Positions 1 to 11,638 of a DNA stretch of 64,000 nucleotides are shown piece after piece. A program made the position numbers and the translations under genes. The DNA is taken from positions 384,501 through 448,500 of the forward strand of contig JBAJFG010000153.1 of NCBI GenBank assembly GCA_037903475.1. Reading direction: 5' to 3'. Numbering within the stretch: the stretch's first letter is position 1; each line of letters starts with the position of its first letter. A model generated the notes under the pieces. The model saw only the letters and a program-made list of their open reading frames with translations. It was not told the origin of the DNA and ran no database searches. This DNA is from Ancylostoma caninum (taxonomy: Eukaryota > Nematoda > Chromadorea > Rhabditida > Ancylostomatidae).

Positions 1-118
1 GGCCGTAAAAGCGTGCGTCTGGGCTGCGACTGCGATGCGACTGCTATGCGACTGGGCCCTATTCTTCATCACATAGACGCACGTGCGTCAGTCGCACGCA
101 CCCAGTATAAATTGCCCT
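1..118. repeat. MITE family A, copy truncated by window edge
   Basis: GC-rich imperfect palindrome ending in a CACCCAGTATAAATTGCCCT-type terminus. The core around 40-75 (TTCTTCATCA next to GGGCCC) and the repeated GCGAC blocks recur at 11061-11301 and 18285-18416, and in part at 525-590. Copies occur in both orientations. Only the right part of this copy lies in the window. Confidence 0.6.
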
Positions 119-524
119 GATCACGGCAGCTTTTGTGATGTTTGCAACTTGAATCGCGTGGCGACCAAATCGCCGTCGCTGCAAGTATGCCCAACCCTCT
201 ACACATCTTCCAATTGTTGTTTTCCTTAATGAGGTACGGAAAGCTTGCAGTTTCGAAGAAATAACTGATTGCGCAAGTATCCAACCGGTGAAAAAAGGCA
301 TTATCGATCTTTTGATGTCAATCCCCATCCAATGGCTCTACAATTCGACCACACCTGATACACCTAACCTGGCCGTGAGCTTCCAAAAACAGGGTTTTTT
401 GTGCTATCGGAAAGTTTCGACGTTATGCAAGTGTTCAGCACCTTTGATACCTTTGGAATTCGCTGAGTTTTTCAAGCAGAAAATTTCCGTGGGTGCTGCC
501 TTCAACGTGTGTACAACTATACGA

Positions 525-590
525 TGAAGAATAGGCCCAGTCGCAGCTGTAGCGCAGCTCAGATGCACGTCAGAAGCACACGTTTGCGGC
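525..590. repeat. Fragment of MITE family A
   Basis: Contains the family core GATGAAGAATAGGCCCAGTC followed by GC-rich arm sequence (AGCTGTAGCGCAGCTC, itself palindromic). The terminal repeats seen in the copy at 11061-11301 are not present, so this is a decayed or partial copy. Confidence 0.4.
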
Positions 591-798
591 ATTGGATTCA
601 TTCACGACATTCGCCGGTATCTTCATTCGGAGTTCGAAGCTCTCCTTTCTAGCCATGGTCCACTCACGCCACAGCCGCCACAGCCCAAAACAGCAGTAAT
701 GGTAAGCTTCCAAAACTCAACTTCTTCCTCCCCTACTGCTCCTCTAATTCTTAATAGACGTATTTTCAGGTACCATTCTTTTAAGTATTGTTTTCCAG

Positions 799-852
799 GA
801 TTCCTACTTTTGAGGTCGTGACACCAGCAGGAGACCATGTTGGACTTTCTAT
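799..852 (+). CDS. Possible internal exon, unknown gene
   Basis: A strong acceptor (TTTTCCAG ending at 798) is followed by 54 bases open in one frame (IPTFEVVTPAGDHVGLSM) and a strong donor, GTGAGT, at 853. The preceding segment around 651-699 also looks exon-like (CTTTCTAG acceptor, Pro/Gln-rich frame, GTAAGC donor). However, its phase does not match this exon in the best frames, so no joined model can be supported. No family is recognised. The call rests on splice sites and composition only. Confidence 0.2.
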
Positions 853-859
853 GGTGAGT

Positions 860-3690
860 CCATTACTTGCTTCTAAAAAGATATTTCTTTTGCATTGATT
901 ATTACTCGGCTAGGGAGATTTTAAATTAATTTTTTAGAAGAGTAAATAATTCCATTTGTTCCTTTACTTAGTGGGAGTGTCAAACTCAGTCAGCAATACA
1001 CGCGAAGGGTCGCCGTAAAGGTAGTGTAGAACTGTCGTTGTGTCTTCTTTAACACCCACAGAACTGGCTCTTAACGATCGTCGTTAAAACGATCCGGTAG
1101 AAATCGTTCGCTAACGAAATCATTCCTCTCTTTGGTATTGGTTCTTGTTCCTGATCCAGGACTGTGCTCGTATACCTAGTGAGCAATCAGTGAAAATTTG
1201 CCCAGCCAAATGATAATCAAAGCAAAAGTCTTTTTTTTTTCAAAAGCAGGAGTGTCTTGAGCACGTTTGCTTCTGTATGCCTTATACTTTTCTTCGACAA
1301 TCTCTTTCGAGTAAGGTATTTCAAATAAAGTAGTTCTTCAACTCTGCTTAGGTCCTTTAATAACGGCGAGTAGCGAGCATTGTACATATGTACATACATT
1401 CATAAAAGTCGTCGTTTCGTAGCTGTGCGCACAGCAATTTTCCTGGGTAATTTCACTCTCACTCTAGAAAATTTGCGCAATTTCCAAGCGTTGCGCCAAA
1501 TTACCTGGAAAGATCAGAAATTCTGTTCTGGGCAGTTTTCTCTGAACCAGTCAATTTTCGGCTGTATATTTTGATGTTCGCACGATACTCAATGTGCTGT
1601 TCCATACATCCAGAAGATGGTGTAATTTTTTCGCTGTTGACATGTAAATAGCAATAAATAAACGGATGAATTAGCAACTAGCTGCGCAAATAGATAAGTA
1701 ACAGTTAAATGGGCGGAATTCAAGTCATCCATAATCAGAGCTCCTCTGGCTACATGCAGATCTTTTCTGGCTCCTATGCGAGTCAACTATCCGGTATTAA
1801 CGAAGTGAAACAGCTGCCGGTCAGATGGAAAAATTGATGTTCTACTTGAATATGCAAGCTTATTTACGCTATTACGCGGAACCTCAAATGAAAGCAACCG
1901 TTCCTTAGGCGTGTCTCAACCCTTTCACCAGACATCTGGGTTAGTGTCCTACTTGTGAATTGGTGGCCAAAAAAAGACCATTCTATCTCGCTCAGTGACT
2001 GCCTTTACTTGGAACTAGTTTTTTACTAGTTGAAATAACTGCAGAATTAACTGGTCAGGATGATCATTTAAATTTTTTTGTATTCTTGAGTTCTAAATTA
2101 TAATGGGTCTATAGGAACTACATCGGACTCCTAGTCTTTTTTTCCTTCTGAATTTTTGACCATAGAACTGTTTACGGAGGATGAAACGCTTATTAGACTC
2201 AATCCTAGGTTGTTGTGTAGACAGCCCAGAAATTTATGAAATTTTTTCACACATTTAATATGAGGCGCACTGCTAGTTCAACAGCATTTGCACAGTTCCA
2301 GAAATTTCCCAGTAATGTTTATCCTATAAAATAAACAGGAACTCTTCATTTCATTATTTTGGTATTATTCCTTCACCTTACAAACATTTCATCCTACTTG
2401 TACACTTCTGTACACCTCACTGATTGATTCTAGAACTTTAAATTCCGAATCTTCTTTTGTTTGGTCCGTTTTTGACCTCGGCCCCGATTTTTTTTGTGGC
2501 ACCGATTCCTCTCATAGTCTTCAGATTCACTGATGCTACACTTGTGTCATAACTCAGTGCGTAATTGTTACACTTTGTTACGTTTAAAATTCGGAATTTT
2601 TTTCCGAATATTTGGACATTCGACATTCAAATGATGACAGTCAAAAAATTCAGAAGTTTTTGTGATCCAACGAGTCTTCGATAGTTAGATTTAAAGAAAT
2701 TCCAGGCATCTTTATCTGAATTTGTCAGCTGAACAATATCAGTGGCAATGTATATACAAGTACTGAGATTGCTCCTAGTTTTCAACAGTCAGATCTTCTA
2801 ATTTTCAAGAAATAAAGAAGTATAAAATTTCCGAGCAGCACCGAATTTAAAATTATTTGAATTCTTTCAAAATCTAGGGTTCTAGAACATCGAAAAATGC
2901 AAGTTGTTAAGAGTCGGTAAATTCTCGAGTACTGGAATTTTCCAGTATTCGAATACTCGAGTAAATACATGACTAAATTTTGTTTAGTGTGGTCCGCTCT
3001 CCGTTGTGCGCACTATGATGGCGTTTTGTAACATTTTTTTAAAGTATAAGGTTTGGGGAGTGTACTACTTGTACTGAGTGGAAATATTATATAATTACTG
3101 TTCGAGGGCTTCCGACGCAAATTCACAGAAATAACATAGAACAATTTATTGTATGAATTAAACACAAGAAAGAAAGGGTGACTAAAATACGGTGACTGAA
3201 ATAATAAAATATATCCCGGAAAACTCGATGAGTAGTGAGGATGAAAATTCCACAGAATGAATGTAGTAGTCGGCTCCGCGGGTACTGAAGGGGTTGGAAA
3301 GGTCAACGACGAGTGCTCAGTTCATTCTAACTACTCATCGACTTCTTCGGGATAAACCGCATTTTAGTCACACTTTCTTATGTATGTTTAATTCGTACAA
3401 TGAATTATTCTGTGTTCCTTGTGTGAATTTGCGTGTCGAACGGTGATTATACTATTTCCACTCACTTGAAGTTGTACACGGCCTGATCCTTATAATCGTT
3501 TTCGAATAGGTACAAGATTCCCAGGATGTCTACTAATATTATCAGTATTGTTTATATAAGAAAGTATTCATTGCAACCAAAACCATGTATGAACTTCATA
3601 AGCTGAAATTGTGTTGAGTAATTCAAACGTAAGCATATGAGGTTTTGTTTCTGTATCCGGGAGTTTCTGAGAGAATAAGATCCCTCTCAC
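860..3690. other. AT-rich intergenic or intronic stretch
   Basis: No convincing coding segment, RNA gene or complete repeat was seen. The sequence holds poly-A/T runs, a short palindromic TACATATGTA motif near 1383 and scattered chance ORFs under 100 codons. Confidence 0.5.
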
Positions 3691-3698
3691 TATTCCAG

Positions 3699-3786
3699 GC
3701 AGCGCATTTCCCCAATGACCAATTATGACTATAGATCGTCAGGTGATCCGTCTTCTCCTGCATATTCAGGAACAGGTCGCTTAACG
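3699..3786 (+). CDS. Possible internal exon, unknown gene
   Basis: A polypyrimidine acceptor (CTCACTATTCCAG ending at 3698) opens 88 bases: one nucleotide plus 29 uninterrupted codons. These read as a Ser/Tyr/Pro-rich segment starting QRISPMTNYDYRSSG. The segment closes at ACG followed by the donor GTATGA. Acceptor, open frame and donor agree, which is better than chance composition, but no neighbouring exon with matching phase was found and no family is recognised. Confidence 0.25.
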
Positions 3787-4450
3787 GTATGATTCATCAT
3801 AAAAACGCCCAAGATTCCCAACACTAACTTAGTCACCGAATTTACACAAGAATTAGAACATGAGACACTTATTTAAGTGAATCATTTCTCTAGGTAACCA
3901 AGCACACTTTCCTCTTCCTTTGAACTCTATTCTTCTTGTGCTAGTGCTTCATGACGTAGTAAGATGCTCATAAGTAGTAGTTGTACAAGTATCGAAATTT
4001 CTATTCGGCAAATGAGAACGGACACTCTTCCGTTCGCCCATTCAAGGTCGGCGAGTTTCGTTTGACAAGAAGTAAACCTCATATGATTGAATCCCTGTTG
4101 CGCAAACTCTCCTTGTTACGTTGCCGTTGCATTTAATTTCGTAAACCTGTTTTGGATAATTATACCCTGACTACATACCCTGTATATATAACCAAAATTT
4201 CGTTTTGAAATTTTCCCTCAAGAATTTTCAAAGGGTGGACATTTCCTTAAACTTTAAAGCCTTTTGATAACTCTCCTTCTTTCCATTTTCAAAGGAGGAA
4301 TCATTAAGCGCCGTGATTATAGCGTGACACGGATGACATGCTCTTGGAAGGCGAACGAAGATTTCTAGCGAATGGCGCTTCCCTTCCTGGGTTCTCATCT
4401 TAACGGATAAACTTGTCCTTCTTGCGTGGTTCTTGGTCCTCTATATGATA

Positions 4451-4675
4451 CTATACTATTTTTTCCTGGTATTTCTCTACTTCTTGCTTTAAGACCCTAT
4501 GCCAGTATTCTTTTGATGTTTTGAAAGAATCGGAAGCATTGTGGAGTCTAACCCTTTTGCCGCTATGGAACCTCACTTCTCTCCATGATCCCGGAATACC
4601 TCTCTCTACACATTGAAAATCGATTTCTTCGTGAACTGTTAGCTCATCTATCCGATCTTCTCTCTGATGCATCAT
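4451..4675 (-). CDS. Possible terminal exon or gene remnant, unknown
   Basis: Minus-strand open frame of about 74 codons with a charged, soluble-protein composition (starts MMHQREDRIDELTVHEEID, ends EVEKYQEKIV before TAG). Such Asp/Glu/Lys/Arg-rich composition is unlikely for random AT-rich DNA. Its upstream end is cut by a family-C repeat (from about 4685), so the 5' part of the exon may have been displaced or destroyed by insertion. No domain is recognised. It could be a remnant of a transposon-encoded protein instead of a host gene. Confidence 0.3.
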   Translation of the reverse strand: MMHQREDRIDELTVHEEIDFQCVERGIPGSWREVRFHSGKRVRLHNASDSFKTSKEYWHRVLKQEVEKYQEKIV

Positions 4676-4684
4676 CGAGATTAC

Positions 4685-4860
4685 CTATGGTAAACGTATT
4701 AACGCACCCAAATTTACCCTTCACCAAGCATACATCAACATTTTTACTCATGCCTATGTTGTTAACTATATCCTACTGCTACGCCCGCACCATCCATACC
4801 CGTAGGTGTATAATTACTCACTCTACCAATCATGCATCCGGACAGCGAATTTCGGAGATT
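4685..4860. repeat. Dispersed repeat family C copy
   Basis: Begins with GGTAAACGTATTAACGCACC and CCAAATTTACCC, the same modules found at 42310-42567, 20388-20555, 19468-19549 and 13557-13635. The far end is degenerate. Confidence 0.45.
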
Positions 4861-5608
4861 TTCATCTCGTCTGTTTTTATAGGAGACATGTTTCCGTAAC
4901 GAAGAATCAGCTACTGCTATACTAGAGGCCAACCAATCCACCTGCCGTAGACAAAGTGTCTTTTTCTGTAATTCATTCGCTACTTTTTTTTATTCTCTCA
5001 TGTACACAGACGGGCAATTTCCTCTCAGAGGGCATGAAATCTGTAAAAAAATTTTTGTCGAGGTATCAAAAAGGCGGTAGGATCTCTGGAAATCAAGAAG
5101 GACACAGTCCAGAGCTAGTCATATCCTCTCAGATTCTCCATAAGTGCTGTCTCGAAATGAACTCACTACTGTAAACTTCAATGGAAAATAACGATTTTCC
5201 TTCAATATTTGGTCTCCTATATAATTTGACCCTTACCTAAAATTTGCAAAAAAAATTGAGCATTAGTAGGGTGTGGACTCTAGGCTAGAACGAGTGTTAT
5301 TGCCGACCAGCCAATGCTCTTGGTATTCATCTTCACTCCTTTGAGTAAGGTAGTGCTCCTAAGAGCTTGGCGCGGCTTGCAGTAGGTAGATGTGTGTAAT
5401 AAAGGTGAATTTAATTTTTTTGCGTATTTCTGTGGCCCAAAGAAACTTGTTGTAGTGAAAAAAGAGAGACAAAGGAAACCTTGTAGAAACCTTGTAGAAG
5501 AGCGTGAGTCACCGGTGACTCACTGCACAGAAACATTGTTTTTATTGTAGTGATAGATATCTCACACCTCGTTCTCATTTTATCCTTACATCATCCGCTG
5601 TCTTCTAG

Positions 5609-5732
5609 TACGCTATGGACGAATTTGCTCAACATCCATATCCTCGGTGCTCTTGCATTAGTCGCCACATTTATTTTCGTTGCTTCCGGCAATGAAGCGA
5701 CGAAAACTGCTCCCCAAAATAGGATTAGTTAA
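5609..5732 (+). CDS. Possible terminal exon with a membrane-like segment
   Basis: An acceptor GCTGTCTTCTAG ends at 5608. It is followed by one nucleotide and 41 codons open to TAA. The frame contains a strongly hydrophobic run (ILGALALVATFIFVASG) followed by a short polar tail ending in APQNRIS. This resembles the end of a small membrane or secreted protein. A second frame is also open for about 25 codons, so the frame choice is not certain. No upstream exon was identified. Confidence 0.25.
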
Positions 5733-6141
5733 AATGTATTGTTAAAAAGTATTGGTGAGAGCGGTCTACATTGCTGAGAGAGTTAAGAAAAAACGCATAA
5801 TCGGAATGGGTATCACTGTGGGTAAATATCGGTTGGGTTAATGTGACTAAATTGGAATTCAGCTCTACTACATAGTCGAACCTACCAGTGGGGCTAACGT
5901 CTATATGCCTCTGTATTAGTCTAATCCTCATTAAATTGTGTCAGACAATTATGGACGAGATTTCTGGTCGAGCTCTATCTGATTGGAAATGTCCTTCAAC
6001 AGAAAGCTCCGGAACTTTCCAGAAATCACTGTTTTATAACCGGGAAATTACTACACTGTACACATTCCATACGATTGGGTACAGTACAACGTTCACCATT
6101 TTCCCTTTTTTTTCTTCTTGATCTAAGTGGAAAATCCCTAC

Positions 6142-6210
6142 CCTGTACAGATCCAAGCCCACCCGCTCCTCCATTGTTGCAATTTCATTCAGCAATACCG
6201 CTCGCAATAC
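6142..6210 (-). CDS. Possible internal exon, unknown gene
   Basis: On the minus strand a good acceptor (GTGGACATTTCAG) precedes 23 complete codons (VLRAVLLNEIATMEERVG, then LDLYR) and a GTAGGG donor. Both boundaries are phase 0. Composition is protein-like (hydrophobic/acidic amphipathic). No domain is identifiable from so short a segment. Confidence 0.25.
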
Positions 6211-6857
6211 CTGAAATGTCCACAACACATGTTCGACGTTGGCAATAAACGTGACTCAGAACCCATTTTTGACCAATCTCGACGACAGTTTACGAGCGTG
6301 GGAGATTGAAATGTGTGCGGTAATGGACGTGATTCTTACCCATTTACGCCCAAAATAGAAAATGGAGAACGTATGGACGGTTACGTTGCTGGTTACGAGC
6401 TGCCTCCTTTCGCTGAGATATTACAGTCAATTGTTTATTCATTTGTTTATTCATGTCAGCTGATGATGTGGGCGAATGTAGAATCCACGACATGAACTCG
6501 GAAAAACCAGCATCAAGAAAAACTAAAAGGGATGTCATGAAGGAGTCGTGAGGTAAGGATAAACCTAGTGAGTTACCTCAACTAGGCGAGCAGCGCTTAG
6601 TTAGTTAGCTTAGTTCAGGAAATACAAAAAAAAACAGAGATAATCCAGAGCGATGGTGGAGACCCTAACCTGGATTGCTATGTGAATGGACTTCCCCCTA
6701 CTGTGATGGCCTTTAGACCGTTTTGATCTTATCACTTCTCTTATGTTGATCGGCTTCAGTGGATGGCTTCATCTCAACTATCAGGTTGTGTACAAATTAA
6801 TTGCGTTTTTTGACGCGTAACTTTAAACGTTTACAACTCGGCTCAAACGAAAGTTTA

Positions 6858-8294
6858 TTAGACAAAATAAGAACCATTAGAATCTACGCATTTTGCCAAC
6901 GTTTCACAAGATCATAAATTCCCTTGCGGTAGAATTCCGAACTTCTGGAGGCTATGAACTCGTTGAAGGCATTTTCAGCATTGGTCTGACTTTTGAATAC
7001 TCTTCCCTTGATGAAGTTGTCGAGGTTCTTGAAAAAGTGATAATCGGTTGGCGAAAGGTCTGGTGAGTATGCCGGATGAGGCAGTACTTCGTAGCCAAGG
7101 CCCTTTAAAGGCAGGGGGCCACCTCATTTCGTTGTTGGACTTAAAGACATATCCTAGGCCTTCTGGTTATGTTCATCCCAGTAATGTACATCAGCAGACT
7201 CAAAAGTGACAAAAGCCCCATTTTTGAAGCGGTCGAAATGGCTACATTTTTGGAGCGCGGAGGCGGATCGCTCCAAAAATCCGATTGCTGTGCTGGATGA
7301 CTGCCACGGCTGCCGCGGTGGCCAGCGAGTCTTGACGTGTTCAATCGATAAGATCAACGGCTTCACACGTCAACTCGGGTTAGCAATTTGTTACAGACTC
7401 CGTCCAGGAAGACGGGTTTAAAGACTACTTTGAGACAATTTACCTATACCGCTGGATTCAGCGTGTGGAGGAGATGTAGAATCTGCCATTATCTCAACCA
7501 CGAATATGAGGTGGACCTCTGCCTTTAACTTCTGCAGCGTTTTTCTTGAAACATGAGGTCTGGCATTATCGTGGAGAAGAATCGGACCTTTCCTGTTCAC
7601 CACTGCTGGGTTCGCATGTGCCAGTTTCTCATGCATTTTGCCTATTTGGTGGCAGTAGTTGTCCGCATTGATGGTTTCATCTGGTTTTAGGAACTCGTGA
7701 TGTAAAATTCCTGCGTAATTCCACCAAACTGTGACCATAGTCTTCTTTTGGTGCAATTTCTGCTTCGGAAAAAGTTTTGGGGGCTCATCTTTGTCCAACC
7801 ACTGCGAAGAACGTTTCCGATTATTGTAAAGAATCCTCGTCGCAGGTTACGACTCGATCAAGGAAAGGCTCGTTTTTATTCCGTAAAAGCAGCTCCGATG
7901 AGATCTGATAACGCCTGAGCATCTGTTCAGCGTCCAATTCATGTGGCACCCACTGATCCATTTTCTTCACTTTTCCAATTTTTTCCAAACTCTTGGCGAC
8001 GGTGGAAAATGAAACTTGAAGATCTTCCGCTATCTCACGAACAGTTTTTCGTGGATCCGACTCCACCGCAGACTTCAGGACGTTGTCGTCAAGTTCACGG
8101 ATGCGACCTCGACCTGGTTCATCTTCAAGGCTCATGTTTCCTGATCGGAAATTTTGGAACCAGAGTTGAGTGGTGCGAATTGAAACGACATCTGGTCCCC
8201 ATGCTTTCACGACATTTTCGTGAGCCTCCACTGTTTTCTGTCCAAGCTTGAACTCATGAAGCAAAATAATACGAATTTGTACCTTGGAGAGCAT
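6858..8294 (-). pseudogene. Mariner transposase pseudogene
   Basis: DDD-type cut-and-paste transposase that would bind the ITRs and catalyse TA-targeted transposition. From the start at 8294 (MLSKVQIRIILLHEF) the frame shows the paired helix-turn-helix region and the linker motif WVPHEL. Next comes the first catalytic Asp in VTCDE (near 7840), the second in HDNARPH (near 7560), and, past the nested insertion, the third in YSPDLSPTDYHFF (near 7060). Lesions: about 5 nt are missing right after the first catalytic Asp (the expected KW is lost and the frame shifts near 7838). A 416-bp MITE splits the gene between the second and third Asp. A 1-nt loss near the C-terminus (about 6890) puts the frame into an early TAG. 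Intact relatives are about 340-350 aa. Family assignment is firm; function is lost. Confidence 0.92.
7109..7524. mobile_element. Nested 416-bp MITE with TTAA target duplication
   Basis: Inverted ends AGGCAGGGGGCCACCTCAT (left) and AGGCAGAGGTCCACCTCAT (right, inverted) are flanked by TTAA at 7105-7108 and 7525-7528. Removing the insert plus one TTAA restores the transposase reading frame across the junction (LQKLK then GLGYEV), so the insertion site is exact. TTAA duplication suggests mobilisation by a piggyBac-like or similar TTAA-specific transposase. It has no coding capacity of its own. Confidence 0.85.
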
Positions 8295-8489
8295 CTTGAA
8301 TAATGGGCGGGACCAAGCCAAGAGTGGGCTTCGAAACAAATGAACATCACGAAATGAATGAGCGAAAGATAAGCTTCTAAATGGTATACAACATTGGGAA
8401 CGTCACATGAACAATGCACGAAAACCAGTAGGTCAAAAACTGGTTTGCAAAAAAACGCAATTAATTTGTACACAACCTAATACAATCTG

Positions 8490-9640
8490 CGCATTATCAA
8501 TGTAATTCTGGTGTAATTTTTTTTATCTCCAAATGCCACTCAAAAGCCGTCAAACATGGCTTCATATGATCCATAATTTCCGCTCATTGTGAACAGCCGC
8601 TATTTTTCCACTCATAGCGATAGATTGATACCGAGTAAATTATCCTCTTTATCTCACAGAGGGCGCCTGCTCCGACTTTGTTTCCAATTACGACCACACT
8701 GGTTCCATGGGTGGGAGGACGCTGCAGAATGCGTCCGGAATGATACAGATTTTAGCAACTGGCAGTAAGGAAACGTCAAAATGGAAGGAATCACACTAAC
8801 AACATATAAAAAAAATGTAAAAACTCGATCAGTTGATCGACAAAGTGATGAGGTCGTAATTGCAGGCAAAGTCGGGTTGAGCGTCTTCTGTGAGCTAACA
8901 GAGGATATATAAATCCTCATCCAAGCAGCTGGATTTGAGCGTAAGGTGCAATATTTTCGGGATCTCTTGCAAGTTAATAAAAAATGAATTGTGTACTTGC
9001 TTCCGCTTATGTTGGAGGTGTTCATGTTGGTCCATATGACATCAAGATTGCTTAAATACTGCGGTTTCTTATGCGTTTGTTTAAGGATGTTTTTGCCAGT
9101 CGTAGTTCATCGCTATCGGTTAATACCTGCACCGCTTTCCTGGGAAGGAAGACAAATAAATCAATAGTAATGGATAATTGATAAATTTTTTGAATCATTT
9201 TTCTCCTCCGCTTGAAGGAAAGGAAGAAAGGCTGGAAAAAGCACTTCTCCTTTAACGTTGTCGTATGATTTCATAATGAATCTGTAGAAAAAGATGATTG
9301 TTTTGGTCTCATTGCAAGAGACAGCGCGACGGTCTCGGCACCCACATGTGGGAGAAAAACCTGTAGTCCTCTATCAAAATCAAAACATGTTATCATTGTT
9401 TTCCGAGCAGATTTTGATTTAGCTTCAGGTCCAGATTCTCAAAATTACTTCCATAAAAGTAGTGCTAGAACCGGGTAGGTAAAACTGCATAGCTACGCAG
9501 AAAATCTTCACCAGTATATGTATTTATTAATAGATATTCACAGAAGCTCATCCACCTCTTTTCCTGTCACTCTCCCATCAGCCCAATACTGCAACAAAAC
9601 AATGCGCAGCAATACATTTCCGGAGAAAAAAAAACGTTTA
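8490..9640. other. No gene recognised
   Basis: Intergenic-like sequence. A minus-strand open frame of 123 codons at 8654-9025 has no splice signals or protein-like composition. Confidence 0.5.
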
Positions 9641-9646
9641 AAAGTT

Positions 9647-9817
9647 CTATGGATGATTCATGGCCCCTGGATGCATTTGAATTCTGCTGGGAATGATTTT
9701 GAATGATGGCTGGGCCTGTCCAGGATAACGTCCATCATTCATATAGCAAAATAGATTTTTTTGCATGGATTTTCCTTGTCTGGCAACAAGTCTGCTGAAA
9801 GCAGCGGATCTCTTATC
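9647..9817 (-). CDS. Possible terminal exon, unknown gene
   Basis: The minus strand has the acceptor AATCTTTTCCAG just above 9817. It is followed by 56 open codons beginning DKRSAAFSRLVARQGKSMQ and a TAG stop. The first half is basic and protein-like; the last part overlaps a small palindromic stretch (near 9655-9680) and may be non-coding. No upstream exon and no family were recognised. Confidence 0.22.
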   Translation of the reverse strand, partial: DKRSAAFSRLVARQGKSMQKNLFCYMNDGRYPGQAQPSFKIIPSRIQMHPGAMNHP

Positions 9818-9819
9818 CT

Positions 9820-11050
9820 GGAAAAGATTGGACAAAATGGTTTTTCGAAGGCCATGTCTAAGTTGCAGGCTCTTTTTCGTAAAATTTCAGCTATTTCGCT
9901 ATTCTTTTCAGTGCAGAGCAGTTTTTCTTTGTAACGACACTATTTTCCTGGAATGACACTGCTTCTGCAGAGCTTGCGTGACACTCGGAAAACCGCTATT
10001 TCCTTGGTAAAAAACAAATAGGTGTCTGATTACGAAAGCTCTCCTGGCCAAAGAAAAAAACTCCTCTATACCTAGGATACGTGTCCCTAGGGTTCTTTTC
10101 AAAGGGAGAACGAAAAACTCTCAAATCCAGGCACGTGGGCTTCAAAGAACGGCGAAGTTTTTCCAGCGCCATTTCGCTCTGGTCACGGAAAAAAGAGAGT
10201 GGATCCATTATCGGGAAGTATTACATTCTGGTGTCGGATATCCATATTTTCCGGTAAACAGAGGTCCACTGTGGGCACATGGCGTTATGGACCTTTAAGG
10301 CAACAAGAGCTCTTCTGGCAAACACCTCCCTTTTTCGAGAATTTTTTCCAAACCCTTGTTTCTTGTTTCTTTCCTAGAAATTTCCCCATCATCCATTGAT
10401 TTTCCGGTTTTCTTGTCTCAGAATGCTGAGTAATCCTTATTACTGCATGAGTGGTTAAATGGCAAACGGCAGAAACTTTACTGGGAACAAGAACCACGGG
10501 CAAGAACTACTAGTGTGACGAAGGGAAGTTTATTACCTAAACTTCTAAACAAGTTGTTTGTACTCTTTTGGATACACCTATTTACTTTTTCAAACCTCTT
10601 AACTTTGTCCATGTCCGGGAAATCAGAAAAACCCTAATGGGTAAGCAGAGTTTCTGGATAATTCCACTTGTGCTGCATAACTTCAGCAGAAATTGTTATC
10701 TATGCTAGCCGTGTCCATGTCCACAGAAATTCGTATTCCCCTCGCTCGTCACTCCATAACCGCTCCCCGGGGAACATGACTTGTCGGCGTTGGCGCCCTC
10801 GGCGAAAAATGCCGCTCGCTCCTCAAATGCAATGTGTTGTTCACGTATAAAAAGCGTCTCAGCGTCCCTATGGAGTTGTTCAGCTCTTTTCCAGAACTTT
10901 CATCGCATAGTACAGTATTACATTTATACTTCTGAATCTGCTGTACCTCTTCCTCATATGTTCCATTCGCACACATGTTTAATTGTCACATAATTTGATG
11001 GACCGAGCATTAAAATTAGTTCAGAGAACTACCTTGGATCACGTTCAGTG
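9820..11050. other. No gene confirmed
   Basis: Mostly featureless. A minus-strand frame at 10749-10976 (starts MCANGTYEEEVQQIQKY) has protein-like composition but lacks a clear acceptor and ends inside a GC-rich stretch, so it is not called. Confidence 0.4.
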
Positions 11051-11060
11051 ATGTTGATCT

Positions 11061-11301
11061 AGGGAAATTTATACTGGATGCGTGCGACTGACGCGCGTGC
11101 GTCTGTATGATGAAGAATAAGGCCCAGTCGTATCGCAGTCGCATCGTAGTCGCAGCCCAGACGCACGCATTTACGTCCTCGCGGCGAGCGCGCGTTCTTT
11201 TCATTAGGGATGTACATGCCATGATGACCGGTCCTCATGGAAAATCCCTTGCAAATGGATGCGATGCGCGACTGACGCACGCAGCTAGTATAAATTACCC
11301 T
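11061..11301. mobile_element. MITE family A, complete copy (241 bp)
   Basis: Ends are inverted: AGGGAAATTTATACTGGATG on the left and, inverted, AGGGTAATTTATACTAGCTG on the right. Both are followed by GTGCG/ACTGACGC arms, giving a strongly GC-rich palindrome. The triplet TCT occurs immediately outside both ends, a possible 3-bp target duplication. It has no coding capacity. Related sequences lie at 1-118, 525-590 and 18285-18416. Confidence 0.7.
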
Positions 11302-11638
11302 TCTTGTAGCAAAAAAATACATACATATATTCACAAAATAAGATCTGCAAAACGTCCATTATATTGCACTAGTCCGTGAACGTTCGGCTAACGCCGGACT
11401 TCTGCGCAGGCAAATGACATTCATGTCATTTTGCGGTCAGTGTAACCTCTCCTGTACCGTCAGGTAATCACGTGTTTTGTCAGATCTAAACAGTGGTCAA
11501 ACGTGGTTAACGTGGTCAAACAGACAAAATCACGTTCTAACTTGCCTTGACAATGTCTGTACTCTCTCACCTTCTCATACTCCATCCCAGATGTAAACGG
11601 AGGTGGTGAAATGCATGGTTAGTAGATATTACAATATA

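Larger units (their letters stand above)
6781..8480 (-). mobile_element. Mariner (irritans/Hsmar1-like, bandit-type) transposon, defective
   Basis: Terminal inverted repeats of about 29 bp (AGGTTGTGTACAAATTAATT and onwards) lie at 6783 and, inverted, near 8450-8478. The element is flanked by TA on both sides (6779-6780 and 8481-8482), the mariner target duplication. Without the 416-bp nested insertion it would be about 1.28 kb, the usual size for mariner. The encoded transposase is closest by eye to the Hsmar1/bandit group, which is the basis for suggesting a hookworm. The element has at least three lesions and cannot encode an active enzyme. Confidence 0.92.

Noticed and set aside
10749..10976. 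75-codon minus-strand frame with protein-like start
   Set aside because: No credible acceptor and runs into GC-rich sequence; insufficient support.
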